Source of the DNA: an uncultured Gammaproteobacteria bacterium
GTDB taxonomy: Bacteria; Pseudomonadota; Gammaproteobacteria; Pseudomonadales; Pseudohongiellaceae
Assembly: GCA_903887045.1 (NCBI GenBank)
Contig: CAISOD010000078.1
Location: 1 to 35,695, forward strand
Direction: 5' to 3'
DNA length: 35,695 nucleotides
Shown: positions 19,311 to 27,036 of the stretch, piece after piece
Layout: each line of letters opens with the position of its first letter
Numbering within the stretch: position 1 is the stretch's first letter
Program-made: the position numbers and the translations under genes
The notes under the pieces: generated by a model
What the model was told of the DNA's origin: nothing
What the model saw: only the letters and a program-made list of their open reading frames with translations
Databases searched by the model: none

Positions 19311-19601
19311 ATGGATAGCAGAATTGAACTCGAGGCCGCAGCTTTTCGTCGCCTGCTGGCGCATCTGGACAGCCGCAAAGATGTCCAGAATATCGATTTG
19401 ATGAACCTCGCTGGCTTCTGTCGTAACTGTTTGTCGAAGTGGTACCTGGCCGCTGCCGCTGAGCGTGGTGAGACCATCAGCTACGACGCCGCACGGGAAG
19501 TCGTATACGGTATGCCTTATGAAGAGTGGAAACAGCGATACCAGCAAGAATCGACAGCTTCGCAACAGCAGCAGTTTGCTGCACAAAAACCTTCGCACTG
19601 A
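19311..19601 (+). CDS. DUF1244 domain protein
   Basis: A 96-residue protein matching the DUF1244 family: the hallmark segment NLAGFCRNCLSKWYLAAA contains C37-x2-C40, and YDAAREVVYGMPYEEWK follows. Its biochemical role is not established to my knowledge; the paired cysteines could bind metal. The C-terminus is a Gln/Ser-rich tail. A good ribosome site (AGAGGA) precedes ATG 19311. It follows yciH after 44 bp in the same direction, so the two may be co-transcribed. Confidence 0.9.
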   Translation: MDSRIELEAAAFRRLLAHLDSRKDVQNIDLMNLAGFCRNCLSKWYLAAAAERGETISYDAAREVVYGMPYEEWKQRYQQESTASQQQQFAAQKPSH

Positions 19602-19631
19602 GGGTGGATAAGTGGATCAAGAGCGTGACCG

Positions 19632-20006
19632 ATGAGTGACATCGACAAAGACAAGCGGGCACAGGCACTCAACCTGCCGCGCAAGTCGTTGCTGCCCGGT
19701 TTCGACAGTGGCCGTTTTGAACAGCAGCCTGACTACGATCGTTTGTAGTTACGCTCTTATGTGGTCGAAGCAGCCGGCCGCCGTGACAACCGCATCAATC
19801 TACGTATCTCCGGCAAAGATTTCACCGAACTGCAACGACAGGCTTTGGCGGAAGACATTCCCACTCAGTCGCTGATTGCCAACATCGTTCACCAGTATGT
19901 GCAGGGCACATTGATGGATGTCAGTCGTGGCAGTAAAACAGCGGGTCGCGAGGCCAAGGATGCTGCTGCAGACAGCGGTAGCGACACCCTTACCCCATCG
20001 AAGTAA
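19632..20006 (+). pseudogene. CopG-type antitoxin homologue interrupted by an amber codon
   Basis: One frame runs from ATG 19632 through 38 sense codons to TAG (19746-19748) and continues open to the stop at 20006. The downstream part contains RRDNRINLRISGKDFTELQR, continuing into QALAEDIPTQSLIANIVHQYV, which closely resembles the ribbon-helix-helix region of CopG-family antitoxins (typical RVNIRISSKDLEALQ...GIPYQTLI). The upstream part lies where those proteins have their N-terminal helix, in the same frame, so a nonsense mutation is the simplest reading. Re-initiation at GTG 19761 could still make an 81-residue protein. No toxin gene adjoins it: upstream is DUF1244, downstream a convergent yciI. 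Confidence 0.65.
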
Positions 20007-20014
20007 CAGCCTGT

Positions 20015-20311
20015 TCAGGCTTTCGGCAGTGGCACCAGCCGTGCTTCGCGCACGTTGATGTTGTCCCACACCTTGCCGCTGACGTAAGGATCATTCTTCA
20101 GTACGGCATCGAGCGCGGCACGGTCAGGGAATTCCAGATGCAGAGTCGAACCAATCATTTTGCCGGTGTCATCAAGAATGGCACCGCCGCTGAGAAAGTG
20201 GCCTTGTGCGATCAGCAGCTTTACGCCCTGAAGATGGGCTTCGCGTTGTGACATCCGGCGCTCCAGCGCGCTGGCGTCGGTGAAATCCATGGCGGTGACA
20301 ACGAACTGCAT
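20015..20311 (-). CDS. YciI family protein
   Basis: A 98-residue YciI-like protein with the ferredoxin-like fold of the family: MQFVVTAMDF, the REAHLQGVKLLIAQGHFLSGGAI segment with the conserved His, and the NDPYVSGKVWDNINVREARLV end. The conserved His/Asp pair is a putative active site, but the reaction is unknown. It begins 22 bp after the aldehyde dehydrogenase stop with CCGGAG as ribosome site, so it is probably the second gene of that operon. Confidence 0.9.
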   Translation of the reverse strand: MQFVVTAMDFTDASALERRMSQREAHLQGVKLLIAQGHFLSGGAILDDTGKMIGSTLHLEFPDRAALDAVLKNDPYVSGKVWDNINVREARLVPLPKA

Positions 20312-20333
20312 GTGGGCGGACTCCGGACGTTAA

Positions 20334-21779
20334 TCAGGCTTCGCTGATGTACTTGGTGATCAGGCAGGCGTCGAGACCTTCAATGCCTTCCTCGCTGCCG
20401 TGGCCGCTCTCCTTGATGCCACCAAACGGCGATTCCGGTACCGAGATCGCAAACGTGTTGAGGCCCAGCATGCCAGCCTCCAACTGCTCGCCGAGCAGTT
20501 TCAAACGCTTGCCGTTTTCGGTAAAGGCAAAAGCCGCAAGGCCGTACGGCAGACGGTTGGCTTCGCTAATGACAGCATCGAAATCGGTGAAGGGATTCAG
20601 CAGCGCAACCGGGCCGAACGGTTCCTCGTTCATGATGCGCGCACTGTTCGGGATGTTGGAGAGCACAGTCGGTTTGTAGAAAAAGCCGGGGCCGGGAATT
20701 GCTTCACCACCGGTATGCAGCCTGGCGCCGTGGGCGAGTGCGTCCTGGATCAATGCATGCACAGACTCGCGGCGACGGGCATGGATAAGTGGCCCCATGC
20801 CGACGCTTTCGTCGAGCGGGTTGCCGACTTTGACCTTGTTGATGCGAGCAGTGAAACCTTCAACAAACTTGTCGAAGATCGAGGCATGGATGAAGTATCG
20901 CGTCGGGGACACGCACACCTGACCGCCATTGCGGCACTTGGCTGTTGCACACATGTCCAACACTTGTTCGAGATTGACGTCATCAAACACCAGCACCGGA
21001 CCATGACCACCCAGCTCCATCGTTGTGCGGATCATTTTCTCGGCGCAGATTTTCACCAGTTCCTTGCCGATCGGAATCGAACCGGTGAAACTGAGCTTTC
21101 GGATTACGCCCGAGCGCAGGATATACGGGCAAATTTCGGACGGTACGCCAAACACCAGATTGACGACTCCATCCGGCACGCCGGCTTCTTGCAGCGCTTT
21201 CACCATCAGGATGGCTGAAGCCGGCGTATCTTCTGCCGCTTTCAAAACGCAAGAGCAGCCAGCACCGAGTGCGGCGCCCAGCTTGCGGGCCGGGTTGCCC
21301 TGCGGAAAATTCCACGGCGTAAACGCAGCGACGGGTCCGATAGGCTGTTTGACGACCAGGTGACGCGTGCCCGGCTGGCGCTGGGTCAGCACGCGGCCAT
21401 AGGCGCGACGGCCTTCTTCGGCGTACCACTCGAGCACTTCAGTAGCCATGTGCAGTTCGATACGCGATTGCGCAATAGCTTTGCCCGATTCCATCGACGC
21501 CACACGCGTGATGCGATCGCCCTGAGCGTTCAGTAGCGCAGCGGCTTTGCGCAGTATTTCACCGCGTTTTTCCGGCATGTAACTGCGCCATACCTTGAAA
21601 CCCTTCTCGGCTGCGGCCAGTGCACGATCAAGATCGGCGGTAGTGGCGTGTGGCAATTCCCCCAGTACCTCGCCGGTGGCGGGATTCAGTACCGATTCGC
21701 TCTGGCGGGCGCCTTTGGATATCCATTCGCCCCCGATGAAAAGCTGCAGTTCGGGATAGAGGTTCTGGGGGGTGGACAT
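20334..21779 (-). CDS. NAD(P)-dependent aldehyde dehydrogenase, succinate-semialdehyde type
   Basis: A 481-residue aldehyde dehydrogenase of the GabD/succinate-semialdehyde dehydrogenase-like branch. Present are the NAD-binding FTPWNFP and SFTGSIPIGKELV, the general-base glutamate in MELGGHGP, and the catalytic cysteine in NGGQVCVSPTR. The substrate is not determined by the motifs; the neighbouring catabolic genes make an aromatic or short-chain aldehyde as likely as succinate semialdehyde. AAGGAG precedes ATG 21779. It is divergent from the amidohydrolase gene, and yciI follows it. Confidence 0.9.
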   Translation of the reverse strand: MSTPQNLYPELQLFIGGEWISKGARQSESVLNPATGEVLGELPHATTADLDRALAAAEKGFKVWRSYMPEKRGEILRKAAALLNAQGDRITRVASMESGKAIAQSRIELHMATEVLEWYAEEGRRAYGRVLTQRQPGTRHLVVKQPIGPVAAFTPWNFPQGNPARKLGAALGAGCSCVLKAAEDTPASAILMVKALQEAGVPDGVVNLVFGVPSEICPYILRSGVIRKLSFTGSIPIGKELVKICAEKMIRTTMELGGHGPVLVFDDVNLEQVLDMCATAKCRNGGQVCVSPTRYFIHASIFDKFVEGFTARINKVKVGNPLDESVGMGPLIHARRRESVHALIQDALAHGARLHTGGEAIPGPGFFYKPTVLSNIPNSARIMNEEPFGPVALLNPFTDFDAVISEANRLPYGLAAFAFTENGKRLKLLGEQLEAGMLGLNTFAISVPESPFGGIKESGHGSEEGIEGLDACLITKYISEA

Positions 21780-21858
21780 GGATTGAGCTCCTTGCTTGCG
21801 GAGAATTTTCGTGGGGCATCATGATCCCGCAAAATCACGTTGCTTGCACGCCGGCCTA

Positions 21859-21887
21859 TTCAGGGCATTGCTGCGCTGGCGTATCAT
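21859..21887 (+). promoter_or_regulatory. Candidate promoter of the amidohydrolase gene
   Basis: TTCAGG (21859-21864), 17-bp spacer, TATCAT (21882-21887), 61 bp upstream of the ATG at 21949. The -10 is good, the -35 weak. Confidence 0.35.
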
Positions 21888-21948
21888 GCCGCCGGTCTGC
21901 TTCTACCAGCTGCTTCCCCCCACTTGTTACCGACTGCCGGAGTTCTCC

Positions 21949-22995
21949 ATGTCAACGATCCCCTTCAGCAACCAATACAAACGCATCGCCACCGAAGAAG
22001 CTTTCGCGCCGGCCGATCTGATTGTGCGCTATCGCAAGCTGTATGAGAGCCGGAGCTTCGATGATCCGGGTTTCGACAGTCTTTGGGGATTTTACTCATC
22101 GTCAACGGCGGCACGCCCGACCTTCATCCGCGAGAAGCTGGCCGATCTTGATGCACTGCGTATTGCTGACATGGATGCCACTGGTATCGATCATCAGATC
22201 ATCGCACTGACCTCGCCCGGCGTGCAGGTGTTCGAGCGCGACACTGCCGTATCACTGGCGCGTGAAAGCAATGACATTCTTGCCGCCGCTGTACGCAAGC
22301 ACCCGACGCGTTTCACCGGCATGATCGCCATTGCACCGCAGGCTCCTGAACTGGCGGCGCAGGAACTGCAGCGCTGCAAGGCACTGGGTTTCCGCGGCAT
22401 CATCATCAACTCGCATACGATGGGCGAATACCTTTCGGACGAGAAGTTCTGGCCGATATTCGAAGCCGCCGAAGCACTGGATCTGCCAATCTACCTGCAT
22501 CCGAACACACCTCCCAAGAGCATGATCGGTCCGATGGTGGAAGCTGGACTTGACGGCGCCATCTTCGGCTTCGGTGTTGAAACCGGCTTCCACATGTTGC
22601 GAATCATCACCGCCGGCGTGTTCGACCGCTTCCCCAAACTGCAAATCATCATCGGCCACATGGGCGAAGCCCTACCGTATTGGTTGTACCGCCTTGAGTA
22701 CATGCACAACGCCGGCGTCAAAGCAGCACGTTACGAGTGCTTGAAACCACTGCAGAGGAAGATTGGTGATTATCTGCGAGAGAATGTTTACGTCACCAAC
22801 AGCGGCATGGCATGGGAGCCCGCCATCAAGTTTGCCCAGCAGATTTGTGGCGTTGATCGCGTGATGTACGCAATGGATTACCCGTACCAGTACACCCCGC
22901 AGGAAGTAATAGATCTCGACAACATGACGATGGATATCGCCACCAAGAAGAAGTTCTACCAGGACGTCGCCGAGAAGGTATTCAAACTGGTTTGA
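21949..22995 (+). CDS. Amidohydrolase-superfamily decarboxylase/hydrolase, LigW/gamma-resorcylate decarboxylase-like
   Basis: A 348-residue TIM-barrel protein of the amidohydrolase_2 (ACMSD-like) group. It opens with IATEEAFAP (E16, E17, A18) instead of the usual H-x-H. The other metal and active-site positions are H184 (YLHPNTPP), H237 (GHMGEALPYWLYR) and D310 (MDYPYQ). The E-x-A / H / D arrangement is the one known from 5-carboxyvanillate and gamma-resorcylate decarboxylases, which act non-oxidatively on aromatic acids. The substrate here is not proven. GGAG lies 8-11 nt before ATG 21949. The neighbours are two aldehyde dehydrogenases, consistent with an aromatic catabolic module. Confidence 0.85.
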   Translation: MSTIPFSNQYKRIATEEAFAPADLIVRYRKLYESRSFDDPGFDSLWGFYSSSTAARPTFIREKLADLDALRIADMDATGIDHQIIALTSPGVQVFERDTAVSLARESNDILAAAVRKHPTRFTGMIAIAPQAPELAAQELQRCKALGFRGIIINSHTMGEYLSDEKFWPIFEAAEALDLPIYLHPNTPPKSMIGPMVEAGLDGAIFGFGVETGFHMLRIITAGVFDRFPKLQIIIGHMGEALPYWLYRLEYMHNAGVKAARYECLKPLQRKIGDYLRENVYVTNSGMAWEPAIKFAQQICGVDRVMYAMDYPYQYTPQEVIDLDNMTMDIATKKKFYQDVAEKVFKLV

Positions 22996-23061
22996 ACCGG
23001 CACCTCCAATTTTTGCCAACCGTAAGTTTTTCCCTGAAATACTGATAGTTGGGTTGCGTTG

Positions 23062-23100
23062 AACCACCATTTGGCTACTTGTTAACCAGTGGTTGGTGGT
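23062..23100. promoter_or_regulatory. AACCA half-site cluster upstream of the XRE gene
   Basis: The pentamer AACCA occurs at 23062-23066 and 23084-23088, and its complement TGGTT at 23090-23094. The last two form a palindrome about G23089. A longer pair ACCACCA (23063-23069) / TGGTGGT (23094-23100) encloses the region. The position directly before the start codon suggests autoregulation by the encoded repressor; this is inference. Confidence 0.4.
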
Positions 23101-23103
23101 GTT

Positions 23104-23535
23104 GTGTCCCGCAGTGTCCATGAAGGTTTCACCGAGCGCTTCCAGCAGGCGCTTGGTGAAGCTGGCCTAGCATCCAAAACCCAGAAGGAGCTTGGGCGCC
23201 TGTTTGGTGTGTCTGGTCAGGCTGTCAACAAATGGCAGAGCGGCGAGTCCATTCCCACCGCCGAGAGAGCACCGCTGATTGCCAGGGTGCTCAAGGTCAG
23301 GCGGGCTTGGTTGCTCGATAACGAACTGCCAATGCGCACTCTGGAAGGCGGTATCACTGAAACCGGTAAAGGCTACGGCGCCACACCAGAACTGCGGTTG
23401 TCCTGGGAAGAGCATCAACTGCTGACCCAGTTCCGCCAATTACCGAAGCGCGTGCAAAAGGACTGGCTGAGGTTGCTCACGGGCGTGGGCGAAGTACTCG
23501 AAAAGCAGTCATCAGAACAGGAAAAGGGGCTTTAA
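23104..23535 (+). CDS. XRE-family helix-turn-helix regulator
   Basis: A 143-residue protein with an N-terminal lambda-repressor-like HTH (about residues 5-65): ERFQQALGEAGLASKTQKEL, then GRLFGVSGQAVNKWQSGESIPT with the recognition helix around VSGQAVNKWQSG. There is no S24 peptidase domain; the C-terminal 60 residues are charged and helical and may mediate oligomerisation. The start is GTG, either 23104 (chosen) or 23089. The gene resembles phage-repressor-like regulators but no phage genes are nearby. Its stop codon lies inside the following terminator. Confidence 0.8.
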   Translation: MSRSVHEGFTERFQQALGEAGLASKTQKELGRLFGVSGQAVNKWQSGESIPTAERAPLIARVLKVRRAWLLDNELPMRTLEGGITETGKGYGATPELRLSWEEHQLLTQFRQLPKRVQKDWLRLLTGVGEVLEKQSSEQEKGL

Positions 23536-23554
23536 AGCCCCTTTTCGTGTTTTT
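23521..23554 (+). terminator. Rho-independent terminator containing the XRE stop codon
   Basis: A perfect 26-bp palindrome (23521-23546; core AAAAGGGGC / GCCCCTTTT) is followed by gtgtttttaa. The TAA at 23533-23535 sits at its centre. It also lies just beyond the end of the convergent aldehyde dehydrogenase gene and may serve both directions, although the T-run favours the plus strand. Confidence 0.85.
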
Positions 23555-23570
23555 AACTGCCCGGTTTGTT

Positions 23571-25037
23571 TCAGAACGGATACTTGTTCTGGCCGGTCTG
23601 GATCGTGATCCACTTCAATTCGGTCAGCTCGTCCATCGAGAAGTGACCGCCTTCACGGCCGAAGCCGCTGTCTTTGACGCCGCCGAACGGAACCACCGGC
23701 TCATCACGCACGCTGGGGCCATTGATGTGGACGGCACCCGACTGCAGGCCTTCCGACAAAATGATGGCTTTTTGCAGGTCGTTGGTTAGCACGGCCGACG
23801 ACAAACCGTAGTCGGAATCGTTGGCCAAGGCCATTGCGTGCAGATAGTCGTTGGCCTTGATGACCGATGCCACAGGGCCAAAGCACTCAGTACGGAAGAT
23901 ACTCATTTCTGGCGTGATGTCGGCTACCACGGTAGGTTCGAACACGTTGTCCTTGAAGTTGCCTCCAGTCAGCAAGCGGGCGCCCTGGGCAACAGCTTTG
24001 TCGACTTGCTCCTTGATGAACGGGCCCTGGGTGGTACGGATCAGCGGGCCCACTACCAGCCCGGGTTCGCGCGGGTTGGCGCCAAACTTGATGCCGGCGA
24101 CCTTGGTTTTGAATTTTTCACAGAACTGGTCATAGATGCCGGCTTCAACAATCACGCGCGAGCCTGTCATACAGATCTGGCCCTGATGCATGAAGTTGCT
24201 GAAGGCAGCGGTGTTGACGGCGTAGTCGACGTCGGCATCGTTCAACACAACAATCGGGTTCTTGCCGCCGAGTTCGAGTGCGAATTTCTTGCCGTTGGCA
24301 GCAGCTTTGGCGCCCACCTGCCAGCCCACGCGGCTGGAACCGGTGAAAGTGACAAAGCGCACGCGCTTGTCGGTGATGAGTCCGTCGCCGAGATCGGCAC
24401 CGACCGCAGGAACCACATTGAGTACGCCGGGCGGGAAGCCGGCATCGCGGAACAGTTCACCCAGCTTGAGACCGATTACAGGTGTCATCTCGGAGGGCTT
24501 AAGGATTACGGTATTGCCAGCGGCTAGCGCAAAGCCGATCTTGCGGATACCGAGTAGCAGCGGGAAGTTGAAGGGCGCAATCGCCAGCACTGGACCGAGC
24601 GGGCGACGGATTGCATAGGATTTAACGCCTGGATAGTCCGACAGGTAGGTTTCACCTTTGATGCGACGGCATTCGCCGGCCATTGAGCGCAGGTAGTTGG
24701 GTGTGTGATGGGTTTCGTAACCCGCTTTCAGCAGCGTGGAGCCGGCTTCGTCGATCAGCACATCCTGCAATTCCTTTGCACGCTCTTCCATCAAGGCCGC
24801 AGCTTTGATCATCATCTTTTCGCGCACGCTGGGGGCTACGTCCTTCCAGGTTTCAAATGCCTTGGAAGACGAAGCCAGAACTTTTTCCACATCGGCTTTG
24901 CCGGCGTTTTGTACACGAGCGTAGAGAGTGTTGGTGGCGGGATTCATGTCATCGCTGTACATGCCTGATGCAGATGGCGTGTAAGCGTTATCAATGAACA
25001 GTTGGTACTCTTGGACGGGGGGCTGGATAGCGGTCAT
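23571..25037 (-). CDS. Aldehyde dehydrogenase, vanillin/benzaldehyde dehydrogenase-like
   Basis: A 488-residue aldehyde dehydrogenase. FNFPLLLGIRKIGFALAAGN, FTGSSRVGWQVG, the general base in LELGGKNPIVVL and the nucleophile in HQGQICMTGSR are all intact. The combination resembles the vanillin/salicylaldehyde/benzaldehyde dehydrogenase branch rather than the betaine-aldehyde branch; this is family resemblance, not proof of substrate. The start MTAIQPPVQEY at 25037 is set by a GGAG ribosome site. It lies 95 bp downstream of the acyl-CoA dehydrogenase gene on the same strand, so an aldehyde-to-acid-to-CoA sequence is plausible. Confidence 0.9.
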   Translation of the reverse strand: MTAIQPPVQEYQLFIDNAYTPSASGMYSDDMNPATNTLYARVQNAGKADVEKVLASSSKAFETWKDVAPSVREKMMIKAAALMEERAKELQDVLIDEAGSTLLKAGYETHHTPNYLRSMAGECRRIKGETYLSDYPGVKSYAIRRPLGPVLAIAPFNFPLLLGIRKIGFALAAGNTVILKPSEMTPVIGLKLGELFRDAGFPPGVLNVVPAVGADLGDGLITDKRVRFVTFTGSSRVGWQVGAKAAANGKKFALELGGKNPIVVLNDADVDYAVNTAAFSNFMHQGQICMTGSRVIVEAGIYDQFCEKFKTKVAGIKFGANPREPGLVVGPLIRTTQGPFIKEQVDKAVAQGARLLTGGNFKDNVFEPTVVADITPEMSIFRTECFGPVASVIKANDYLHAMALANDSDYGLSSAVLTNDLQKAIILSEGLQSGAVHINGPSVRDEPVVPFGGVKDSGFGREGGHFSMDELTELKWITIQTGQNKYPF

Positions 25038-25132
25038 GACAGACTCCGTTACGATTTTTCTGGTTATGGCCTGACTGGGTGCGGCGAGTGCAGCGTCGGT
25101 AAAGTAAAGGATAGGGTAGGCAAGATCAAATC

Positions 25133-26848
25133 CTATTTGGTCAAGGTAAATGCCGGTATTTCCAGTGCGCTGCGCGTTGCCCACAGTGCTGCTTTTGCAG
25201 TGACACTACCGGCAAAAAGGGTGAGCGCGGCCCGCAAGCGCAGTTGTGCTGGTATCGCCTCCGAAGCTGCCGTAAACAGGGTGTGGCCATTCCAGCAATG
25301 CAACACAAGCGCTGCCAGTTGTAGCAGCGCATAGGCTCCTGCGTCAGCGTAATTTGCTTTCTCTTTTGGCAGGGCCAGCAATGCGCCAACGCGTTGTTGC
25401 ATCATTTCGCGTACATCGGGCCATGCGGCCGTAAATGGGCTATTGCCCTGTTGCAGTGCTTTGTTGACAAGGACAACCAATTCACCAAGCGCAGCTGCGT
25501 TGTCGCCAATTACCTTGCGTTTAGTGAAGTCGAGGGCTTGTATGCCGCTGGTGCCTTCATAGATTGCTGCTACGCGTATATCGCGCGCCATGCGTTCAAT
25601 TGGATAGTCGTTGGTATAGCCGTAGCCTCCCATCACCTGGATGGCCTGACTGGACACTGTAAACGCAGTTTCGGCATTGATGGTTTTGGCTACCGGCAGG
25701 ATAAGCTCTGCCAGCGTTTGTAGGTGCTTGGCTGCTTCGTCTTTGCCGATTGTCGCAAGTGCTTCTGCGGTATCGAGCATGCTGGCAGTGCGCAGTGCCA
25801 GCGCGCGCATCAATTCGCTGTCGGCGGTCATTTCGAGCAGCATGCGTTGAACATCGGCGTGCTGGATAATGTTGACCGGTGGAGCAAGCGCGTGGCCGCC
25901 TTGTGGTCGCTCGCTGGCATAGTTCCAGGCTTGCAGCATGGCGGCATTGGCGACTGCCGCGCCTTGCACCGCCACTGCCAGCCGCATGTTGTTCATCATC
26001 ACGAACAGTGCTTGCAAGCCGCGACCGGCTTCGCCGATCAATTCGCCACTGGCCTGCTCGAATTCCAGCACACAGGTGGGCGAGGCATGCAGCCCCATTT
26101 TGTGCTCAAGCCGCAACACATGAACACTATTGTTCTTGCCATCAAGTAGTTTCGGTACAGCAAACAAGCTTAGTCCGCGGCTGCCGGTTTCACTTCCAGG
26201 CAGGCGTGCCAGCACAAGATGCAGGATATTGTCGGTAGCGTCGTGATCGCCGTAGGATATCCAGATCTTCGAGCCGGTCAGTGCATAATGACCATCTGCA
26301 GCCGGGTGCGCCATGGTGGTGATGCGGCCTACATCGGAGCCTGCCTGCGGCTCGCTTATCACAATGGTGCTGGCGAGTTGACCGCTTACAAGTCCGGGTA
26401 CCCAGCGGGCCTGTTGTTCGGCGGTAGCGCTCTTCAGCAGCGCGAGTGCAGCACAGCGCAGATTGATGCAGAGCATGCCCAGCGCCAGGTTAGCGCCATC
26501 ACACAGTTCCTGCACGGCACTTTGTACTGTTCGAGGCAGACCTAGCCCTTCGATTGCAACTGGAAGGCCCAGTGCCGGAAACCCGAGCTCACACCATTGT
26601 TTATAGATTTCCCTGCTGCCTGGTGGCAGCGCAACTTGCCCGTTCAATAAGCGGCAGCCATCGCGATCGCCGCTGGCTGCAAGCGGGACAAGCTGGTCGT
26701 TGGCGAACTCCATGGCCGATTCGAGCAATGCCTTTACAGTGGCATCATCTGCTTGGGCAAAAAGTTCATGCAAGGCAAGTCCATCCAATCCGGCCACGTG
26801 TTTGAGCTGGAACAGCAGTGCTTCAGTTTGTTCGCGCAGATATGACAT
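25133..26848 (-). CDS. Acyl-CoA dehydrogenase, DmdC-like long form
   Basis: A 571-residue FAD acyl-CoA dehydrogenase. It is longer than the about 380-residue classical enzymes because of N-terminal (about 75 residues) and C-terminal (about 120 residues) additions, as in the 3-methylmercaptopropionyl-CoA dehydrogenase (DmdC) group. Visible are the FAD-site ISEPQAGSDVG, MGYGYTNDYPIER-like VMGGYGYTNDYPIER, and the catalytic-base region IYEGTSGIQALDF. The substrate is unknown; the family acts on branched, thioether or aromatic acyl-CoAs. GAGGAAA sets ATG 26848. It is divergent from the TonB-dependent receptor gene. Confidence 0.88.
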   Translation of the reverse strand: MSYLREQTEALLFQLKHVAGLDGLALHELFAQADDATVKALLESAMEFANDQLVPLAASGDRDGCRLLNGQVALPPGSREIYKQWCELGFPALGLPVAIEGLGLPRTVQSAVQELCDGANLALGMLCINLRCAALALLKSATAEQQARWVPGLVSGQLASTIVISEPQAGSDVGRITTMAHPAADGHYALTGSKIWISYGDHDATDNILHLVLARLPGSETGSRGLSLFAVPKLLDGKNNSVHVLRLEHKMGLHASPTCVLEFEQASGELIGEAGRGLQALFVMMNNMRLAVAVQGAAVANAAMLQAWNYASERPQGGHALAPPVNIIQHADVQRMLLEMTADSELMRALALRTASMLDTAEALATIGKDEAAKHLQTLAELILPVAKTINAETAFTVSSQAIQVMGGYGYTNDYPIERMARDIRVAAIYEGTSGIQALDFTKRKVIGDNAAALGELVVLVNKALQQGNSPFTAAWPDVREMMQQRVGALLALPKEKANYADAGAYALLQLAALVLHCWNGHTLFTAASEAIPAQLRLRAALTLFAGSVTAKAALWATRSALEIPAFTLTK

Positions 26849-27036
26849 CGGTTTCCTCGGGGGGCTTTCACCATATTTGCGCAATGTTATCCGCATTACG
26901 CTGACTTCGTGCAACGAGGCTTCCGGTTGCCAATACTCATGGCAGTACATTACTTTACGCAACCTTGTCGCGCGGCACATATTGCGAAGGCATACAGTTT
27001 TTCCCAGGCCAAGAAGCCGGACAAAGGAACCAAACT

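Noticed and set aside
26849-27036. Shared operator between the acyl-CoA dehydrogenase and receptor genes
   Set aside because: Short symmetric elements (TTGCGCAA; GGTTGC/GCAACC; TGCCA/TGGCA) occur, but none resembles the tetR-side palindrome and each is within chance expectation.
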